From assembly GCA_002471575.1 (NCBI GenBank), contig DKQG01000050.1:83786-101823 (forward strand): a DNA stretch of 18,038 bases. The letters run 5' to 3'. The notes beneath the pieces were generated by a model. That model searched no databases. It was not told the origin of the DNA and worked only from the letters and a program-made list of their open reading frames with translations. The translations under genes and the position numbers were made by a program. Below are positions 13,582-18,038 of this stretch, piece by piece; the stretch's first letter is position 1; every line of letters begins with the position of its first letter. The stretch is from Alphaproteobacteria bacterium UBA7314. GTDB taxonomy: Bacteria; Pseudomonadota; Alphaproteobacteria; MPNO01; UBA830.

Positions 13582-14733
13582 TCAGCCGGACGACGCTAGC
13601 CCGTTGAGTACGATGCGGTTGAGCGCCGCTCGCGCCGCTTCGGCCGCCAGGCGTGCGCGTGCGTCCTGCAGCCAGGGCTTCGCCGTTTCGGCGGCGTTGC
13701 CGTCCAGTTCCCCCATCTCCGCGGCAGCCACTGCCAGGTCGCCCCGTTTTGCCGCGGCTTCCGCGCGGGCCAGGATCGCATCCCGGCCACTGCCTTTACC
13801 ATCGACCCGACGCACCTTTACAAAACCCCGCAACCCGGAGACCGCGCGGTCTATCCAGTCGCCGTCATCGGGGCTGCGGGTTGCCGCAATAATGGCTTTG
13901 ACGTTGCCCGACAACTGCGACAGCACGGCGGCACGGGACGGAATTCCGGCCGCCGCCATGTTTTCCAGTGGCGCGATTGCAGCAGCAACGGCGGTGTCAT
14001 CTCCCGCCAGGTTTTTCAGGGTGGCGATTTCCGCCTCGAAAGGCGCGGCACGGAACAGCGCATCGCGCATCTGGCCAGCCGCCAACACCAGCGCATCGCC
14101 CCGGCCCGATGTCTTTGCCGATTTCCGAAGTTCGGCCACGGTGGCTTCCACGGCGTCAATCCGCCCTGTCAGCGCCGAGACGCCTGCATCCAGCTTTTCA
14201 CCAACTGCCGCCTGACCGGATTGGGCGGCGACCGCACCGGACATCGATTTTTCAAGCGCATCGATACGCTCCGTCAGCCGGGGGGTGACGCCAAGCATTT
14301 TGGGGTTAACCGCCGATTTCAGTTCGGTCCGCACTTCTTCCAGCGCTTTTTCACCAGTTTTCTGACGGGCGGCGAGATCGTCGATCGCGGCCAGCCGCGC
14401 GCGCAATTCCTCCAAGTTTTTGCGCAGGTCAGTCACCGCCGCCTTGAGGTTGTCGTTCTGGGTCCGAAGCGCCGTCAGATCGGCAGTCACACGGCGGTCG
14501 TCCGCAACGCTTGTCTGCAGTCCGCCACCGAGCCGATCCTGCACATATGACGGCAGTTTACCGCGCCACATTGGCAGCGTGACATACCCCGCCACTGCGA
14601 TCGCCAAAACCACGACCAGTGTCCAGGCAATCGCCGGTCCGCGGGACCTCGCGGGTGCGGGCACAGCCAACGGCGGCAGTACTTTGTCGTCTGGCTCGGA
14701 TTGTTCCGTCTTGGGGGCGGCGGTCTCTATCAT
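13582..14733 (-). CDS. HemX/mitofilin-like coiled-coil inner-membrane protein (COG4223 type)
   Basis: From ATG 14733 this is 383 residues. A polar, proline-rich N-terminus is followed by one membrane helix (about 33-55, AIAWTLVVVLAIAVAGYV), and then a long periplasmic coiled coil (about 75-225) with repeated Leu/Glu/Arg heptads. A C-terminal helical domain (FRAAPFEAEIATLKNLAGDD and after) is the part shared with mitofilin/Mic60. In alphaproteobacteria such proteins are encoded beside hemC/hemD and help shape or organise the inner membrane. The start is uncertain: the frame is open with no stop from the hemD stop (14938) onward, and GTG 14889 would add 52 residues. ATG 14733 is chosen for its AGAGAG upstream. 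It is the third gene of the heme operon. Confidence 0.8.
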   Translation of the reverse strand: MIETAAPKTEQSEPDDKVLPPLAVPAPARSRGPAIAWTLVVVLAIAVAGYVTLPMWRGKLPSYVQDRLGGGLQTSVADDRRVTADLTALRTQNDNLKAAVTDLRKNLEELRARLAAIDDLAARQKTGEKALEEVRTELKSAVNPKMLGVTPRLTERIDALEKSMSGAVAAQSGQAAVGEKLDAGVSALTGRIDAVEATVAELRKSAKTSGRGDALVLAAGQMRDALFRAAPFEAEIATLKNLAGDDTAVAAAIAPLENMAAAGIPSRAAVLSQLSGNVKAIIAATRSPDDGDWIDRAVSGLRGFVKVRRVDGKGSGRDAILARAEAAAKRGDLAVAAAEMGELDGNAAETAKPWLQDARARLAAEAARAALNRIVLNGLASSG

Positions 14734-14937
14734 GCAGCTCTCTATGGTTGGACAGTTATCATCGTCCGACGGAGGCGGCGGATCAACCAGGTCGAAAGCC
14801 GTCGCGGCGACTGGTGCGCAAAGAGCAGCTTCGTAAGCGAGGTGCCAGGGATCCACTGGTTCGGGCGGGTCAGCGGAGTCACGAGGCACCGCATCGGGGG
14901 CCGTTTGCAGAGAGAACGGCGTATCATCGCTCGCCGC
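14734..14937 (-). other. Stop-free linker between hemD and hemX-like gene
   Basis: These 204 bases (68 codons) keep the same frame as both hemD and the hemX-like gene; only the hemD TAG (14938-14940) separates them. The translation is low-complexity and acidic/proline-rich (for example DSADPPEPVDPW, DPPPPSDDD), like the tails of both neighbours. It may be an N-terminal extension of the HemX-like protein, or the linker of a former HemD-HemX fusion. Confidence 0.5.
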
Positions 14938-15870
14938 CTAGGGCTCATCGTCGGGTTCGGGCCGGGGGGACTCGGCCAGCGCGGTTACGCGTTCGATCGC
15001 CTTTGTCAGCGGTGCAAGATCGATCGGACCGGCATGTTCCCTGGCTTCAGGTTCGGGGTTCGCCGTTTCCCTCGCGGACGGGCTTTCGGAAACCGGGGAT
15101 CCCGGTGACCGCGCTGCATCCGCATCCGGCGCGGCGACGCCAGCAGCCGAATCGACCGCATCTAGAAGCGCTTCAGACGTCGGCACGGTGGCGGTTCGCC
15201 TGACCTTCCAGTTCACCGACGGCAGTTCAGCTGCGACTGCCTCCGACAGGCAAATCGCTTCAAAATTTCGGCAATGCGCCGTCAGCTCGGCGGCGGCCAC
15301 GAGATCCGAAAAGACGCGTGCGGTTCGGGGAGAGAAAAACAGCACGTAGTCGATTTCCCCGCTCCGGATGGCGCCCGAGGTTTCCTGCGTCAAGGCCCGA
15401 ACGGGCCGTGCCTCGTAAAGTGTATGTCGGATGATCTCGAACCCGTCGGCGGAGAGAGTGCTCGATAAATCGCCGGCAATCGTTTTGCCGGCGATGTGCA
15501 GCACCGGTCCATCGGTCGGACTCAACCGATCAGCCACCAGACGGGCCAGGTCGGCGCTGTCACCGCCGGCACTCTCGACCCCGGAAAATCCGATATCCCC
15601 CGCCAGGTTGGCCGTGGAGTCCCCAACGGCGAATACCTTAACATCTCGCCGGTCTGACACGCGGGAAAACGCACGCACGCCATTGCGGCTCGTAAACAGC
15701 ATCGCCTGTGCGCGGCCGACATCGGCATTGATATCAAAAGGAAAGAACTCGGTCTGCATCATCGGCGCAAGCATCGGTGTAATCCCGCGGCGGTCAAGCG
15801 CAACTGCAACCGCCGCCGCATCTTCCTGCGGCCGCGTAATCAGTGCCCGGCGTCCACCTTCACGGTTCAT
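14938..15870 (-). CDS. hemD: Uroporphyrinogen-III synthase with long C-terminal extension
   Basis: Uroporphyrinogen-III synthase closes and isomerises hydroxymethylbilane made by HemC. The protein has 310 residues, versus about 240-260 in most relatives. The conserved parts are ALITRPQEDA at the start, LFTSRNGVRAF, and YVLFFSPRTARVF in the second domain. Residues from about 235 on form a Pro/Ala/Glu-rich, probably disordered tail. ATG 15870 is chosen because it lies inside the last codons of hemC (11-base overlap) with GGGA upstream; a start further up would be deeper in hemC. HemD is poorly conserved in sequence, so the assignment rests on motifs and position together. Second gene of the operon. 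Confidence 0.87.
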   Translation of the reverse strand: MNREGGRRALITRPQEDAAAVAVALDRRGITPMLAPMMQTEFFPFDINADVGRAQAMLFTSRNGVRAFSRVSDRRDVKVFAVGDSTANLAGDIGFSGVESAGGDSADLARLVADRLSPTDGPVLHIAGKTIAGDLSSTLSADGFEIIRHTLYEARPVRALTQETSGAIRSGEIDYVLFFSPRTARVFSDLVAAAELTAHCRNFEAICLSEAVAAELPSVNWKVRRTATVPTSEALLDAVDSAAGVAAPDADAARSPGSPVSESPSARETANPEPEAREHAGPIDLAPLTKAIERVTALAESPRPEPDDEP

Positions 15871-16792
15871 CGAAAAATCCCGGACCGGCGCGGCCCCGCA
15901 ATTCGTCGGCGGCATCCCGTCCCATGGCCACAGCGTCGGAGGCCGGGCCGCGGCGATCGGCTGCCAGTAGTTCCGAGCCGTCCGGGCGGACTATGGCCGC
16001 CCGGAAACGCAGATCGGTGCCGTCAATATCGCCATACGCGGCGATTGGTGTGCGGCAGGACCCATCCAGCCCGGCCAGCAATTCACGTTCCCCGGCCGCC
16101 TGTACGGACGCATCGGCGTCGTTCAGTCGGACCAGCAGTTCGGCGATGCGGTCATCGTCGCCGCGCCTCTCAACCCCCACAATTCCCTGGCAGACAGCGG
16201 GCAGCATCTCCTCAACTGGCACCGGTGTAGCGGGGACGTCATCGCGCCCAAGACGATTCAATCCCGCCAGCGCTAGGAACGTGGCATCGACTTCGCCGGA
16301 CGTCACCCTGCCAAGCCGGGTATCGACGTTGCCTCGCAGGGGCACGACAGTCAGCTCCGGACGTTTGTGCAGCAGCATCGCCTTGCGCCGCAAAGACGCG
16401 GTGCCGACTGTCGTTCCCGCGGGAAGATCCGCGATGGATCGGGCGTTCGGTGCTATCAGCGCATCACGAGGATCGGCCCGCGGCAACAAGCAGTCGATCA
16501 GCAATCCCTCGGGAAACCAAGTCGGTACGTCTTTCATAGAATGGACGGCCATATCGATAGAGCCCTCGAGAAGCGCTTCCTCGATCTCCTTTGTGAACAG
16601 GCCTTTGCCACCGACTTCCGACAGCGGGCCCCGCTGCAGACGGTCGCCCGACGTCCTGATGATAGTGATATCCACACCGTCGTCGCCGGCCAGGTGGGGA
16701 TGTGCTTCTAGAAGGCGTCGCTTGACGTCGTGCGCCTGCCAGAGGGCCAGCGGACTGCCGCGGGTGCCAATGCGAATTCGGGATAGTGTCAT
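15860..16792 (-). CDS. hemC: Hydroxymethylbilane synthase (porphobilinogen deaminase)
   Basis: HemC condenses four porphobilinogens into hydroxymethylbilane in the cytoplasm. All hallmarks are present in 310 residues: RIGTRGSPLALWQAH (7-21), the GGKGLFTKEIE segment (61-71), HSMKDVPT with catalytic Asp88, GTASLRRKAML, and the dipyrromethane-carrying Cys246 in GLDGSCRTPIAAY. The length is usual for the family. The ATG at 16792 places the family N-terminus (MTLSRIRIGTRGSPLA) correctly, though no good ribosome site is visible. It is the first gene of the hemC-hemD-hemX-like-hemY operon and is divergent from tsaD by 99 bases, an arrangement common in alphaproteobacteria. Confidence 0.97.
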   Translation of the reverse strand: MTLSRIRIGTRGSPLALWQAHDVKRRLLEAHPHLAGDDGVDITIIRTSGDRLQRGPLSEVGGKGLFTKEIEEALLEGSIDMAVHSMKDVPTWFPEGLLIDCLLPRADPRDALIAPNARSIADLPAGTTVGTASLRRKAMLLHKRPELTVVPLRGNVDTRLGRVTSGEVDATFLALAGLNRLGRDDVPATPVPVEEMLPAVCQGIVGVERRGDDDRIAELLVRLNDADASVQAAGERELLAGLDGSCRTPIAAYGDIDGTDLRFRAAIVRPDGSELLAADRRGPASDAVAMGRDAADELRGRAGPGFFDEP

Positions 16793-16891
16793 GGATCAGA
16801 GTCTAGCCGAATTTGCCGTGTCGTGGAATTAAAGCCGGTACTGCGGTAAGCTGGCGGGAACCCGGAAACCTAATCACGCGTCTTACATTTC
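16793..16891. promoter_or_regulatory. Divergent promoter region hemC-tsaD
   Basis: Ninety-nine bases lie between the ATGs of hemC (-) and tsaD (+), so both promoters are expected here. Neither gene shows a clear ribosome site in this interval, so one or both transcripts may be leaderless or weakly initiated. I cannot assign -35/-10 boxes with confidence. Confidence 0.35.
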
Positions 16892-17932
16892 ATGATCGTA
16901 CTCGGCATCGAAACCAGTTGCGACGAAACCGCCGCGGCCGTCGTGGACGACGACAGGACAATTTGGTCCAATGTCGTCTATTCGCAACTGGATGAGCACA
17001 TCGCCTTTGGAGGCGTGGTGCCCGAAATTGCCGCTAGGGCACATCTCGAAGTGCTGGATGGCGTGGTCCGGGGGGCAATGTCGGATGCGGGAGTAGATCT
17101 CTCGGACATCGACGGTATTGCGGCCACCGGCGGGCCGGGGCTGATCGGCGGAGTGATCGTCGGCACCATGACCGCGAAAGCGATGGCGGCCGCGGCGAAC
17201 AAACCGTATGTCGCTATCAATCACCTGGAAGGCCATGCTCTGACGGCCCGCCTGACGGACGACCTGAATTTCCCCTATCTGTTGCTGCTGGTGTCCGGCG
17301 GGCACTGCCAGTTGCTCTCGGTGGAAGGACCAGGCGCATATGAACAGCTCGGCAGTACAGTGGACGACGCCATCGGCGAGGCATTCGACAAATCGGCCAA
17401 AATGATAGGACTGGGGTTTCCGGGCGGCCCGGCGATCGAGGCGGCAGCGCAATCGGGCGATGCCAGGCGCTTCGATTTCCCGCGCCCAATGAAGGGTCGG
17501 CCGGGCTGCGATTTTTCGTTTTCCGGACTTAAGACGTCAGTGCGACAGGCGATCCTGAAGACCGGTTCCGACGCATTGTCGGAGCGGACTGCACAAGACA
17601 TCGCCGCCTCGTTCCAGGCGGCTGTTGCTGAAACGGTGGCCGATCGATGCGCCAACGCTATCATCGCGTTCGACGAAAAATACCCGGAAGGGAAGACGCT
17701 TGTCGCTGCCGGCGGCGTCGCCGCCAATTCGGTCCTGCGCGAAAGGCTCTTTGCGCTCTGCGCACTGACCGGTTTCAGGTTCGTCGCCCCGCCGCCCGCG
17801 CTGTGCACCGACAATGCTGCTATGATCGCCTGGGCGGGCATCGAACGTCTGCGCCTTGGCCTTGCCGACGACATGGATTTTGCCCCCCGGCCCAGATGGC
17901 CGCTTGAGGAGCTTCGCGTCGAGCCCGCCTAG
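16892..17932 (+). CDS. tsaD: tRNA N6-adenosine threonylcarbamoyltransferase TsaD
   Basis: TsaD transfers threonylcarbamoyl from its AMP ester to A37 of tRNAs that read ANN codons, together with TsaB and TsaE. The 346-residue protein has the N-terminal GIETSCDETAAAVV (5-18) and GGVVPEIAARAH (40-51). The metal ligands His111 and His115 lie in INHLEGHAL, and Asp307 in CTDNAAM. Also present are SGGHCQL, FSFSGLKTSV and GGVAANSVLR. The length is normal. ATG 16892 gives the family start (MIVLGIETSCDET). It serves ACN-reading tRNAs such as the tRNA-Thr(CGT) of this window, although the two genes are not otherwise linked. Confidence 0.97.
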   Translation: MIVLGIETSCDETAAAVVDDDRTIWSNVVYSQLDEHIAFGGVVPEIAARAHLEVLDGVVRGAMSDAGVDLSDIDGIAATGGPGLIGGVIVGTMTAKAMAAAANKPYVAINHLEGHALTARLTDDLNFPYLLLLVSGGHCQLLSVEGPGAYEQLGSTVDDAIGEAFDKSAKMIGLGFPGGPAIEAAAQSGDARRFDFPRPMKGRPGCDFSFSGLKTSVRQAILKTGSDALSERTAQDIAASFQAAVAETVADRCANAIIAFDEKYPEGKTLVAAGGVAANSVLRERLFALCALTGFRFVAPPPALCTDNAAMIAWAGIERLRLGLADDMDFAPRPRWPLEELRVEPA

Positions 17933-18000
17933 AACGGCTCAGCCGCGCAACGGAACCACACCATATCGAGCCCGATATCCGGCGGGATGCCACTCCTGTA

Positions 18001-18038
18001 TTAAGCATGCAGGCGATACGGGTTGTTGCCCCAGCCGC
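18001..18038 (-). CDS. C-terminal end of an unidentified gene (partial)
   Basis: On the minus strand the last bases of the window read GWGNNPYRLHA followed by TAA (18001-18003). The composition is protein-like, but eleven residues are too few for a family name. It would be convergent with tsaD, 68 bases away. The opposite strand offers ATG at 18007 (MQAIRVVAPA), which has no ribosome site and does not look like GpsA, the usual neighbour of tsaD. Confidence 0.35.
   Translation of the reverse strand, partial: GWGNNPYRLHA

Noticed and set aside
15843..16832. 329-codon open frame on the plus strand
   Set aside because: It is a Ser/Arg-rich shadow of hemC with no family features.
1..18038. CRISPR array, insertion sequence with terminal repeats, riboswitch or prophage genes
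   Set aside because: Reading both strands showed no regularly spaced repeats, transposase, integrase or phage-like genes, and no conserved riboswitch core that I could recognise.

Overview
The window looks like an alphaproteobacterial chromosome, most likely a free-living GC-rich member of or near the Rhodospirillales. The main evidence is the block at 12.1-17.9 kb: a hemC-hemD-hemX-like-hemY run that reads away from a divergent tsaD, with a coiled-coil inner-membrane protein (COG4223/mitofilin type) and a HemY that ends in a zinc ribbon. Taxonomy is inferred from gene order and family only.

Layout. 1-376: remains of a secreted Sel1-repeat protein with in-frame stops. 377-2398: a divergent pair, an HTD2/MaoC-like hot-dog hydratase (-) and an ornithine cyclodeaminase/mu-crystallin family protein (+). 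2399-2848: a 450-base gap with REP-like palindromes. 2849-4054: a PcaF/PaaJ-type thiolase (-). 4055-4413: a gap with a strong palindrome. 4414-9547: a plus-strand run of an alpha/beta hydrolase, a 190-base scar, a crotonase, an arylformamidase-like hydrolase, an MFS permease and a short MetE-like zinc methyltransferase. 9595-11931 (-): a dienelactone-hydrolase-like protein, a small possible secreted peptide and a second short MetE-like protein. 11999-12074: tRNA-Thr(CGT). 12152-16792 (-): hemY, hemX-like, hemD, hemC. 16892-17932 (+): tsaD. 18001 to the end: the last codons of a minus-strand gene.

The left 12 kb reads as an accessory catabolic region. It holds CoA-thioester enzymes (thiolase, crotonase, hot-dog hydratase and the fossil of an acyl-CoA ligase), several hydrolases, a permease and two zinc methyltransferase-like proteins. 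Its substrate cannot be read from the sequence. The right 6 kb is housekeeping: tetrapyrrole synthesis and tRNA t6A modification. The tRNA-Thr gene sits at the border between the two.

The most informative unexpected item is the scar at 5305-5501. It keeps a frameshifted start of a short-chain dehydrogenase and the C-terminal end of an acyl-CoA synthetase, including its PKTWTGK motif. The stop codon of that end still overlaps the ATG of the crotonase. This suggests that the operon once had SDR and ligase genes that were lost by deletion. No phage, CRISPR array, transposase or integrase gene was seen.
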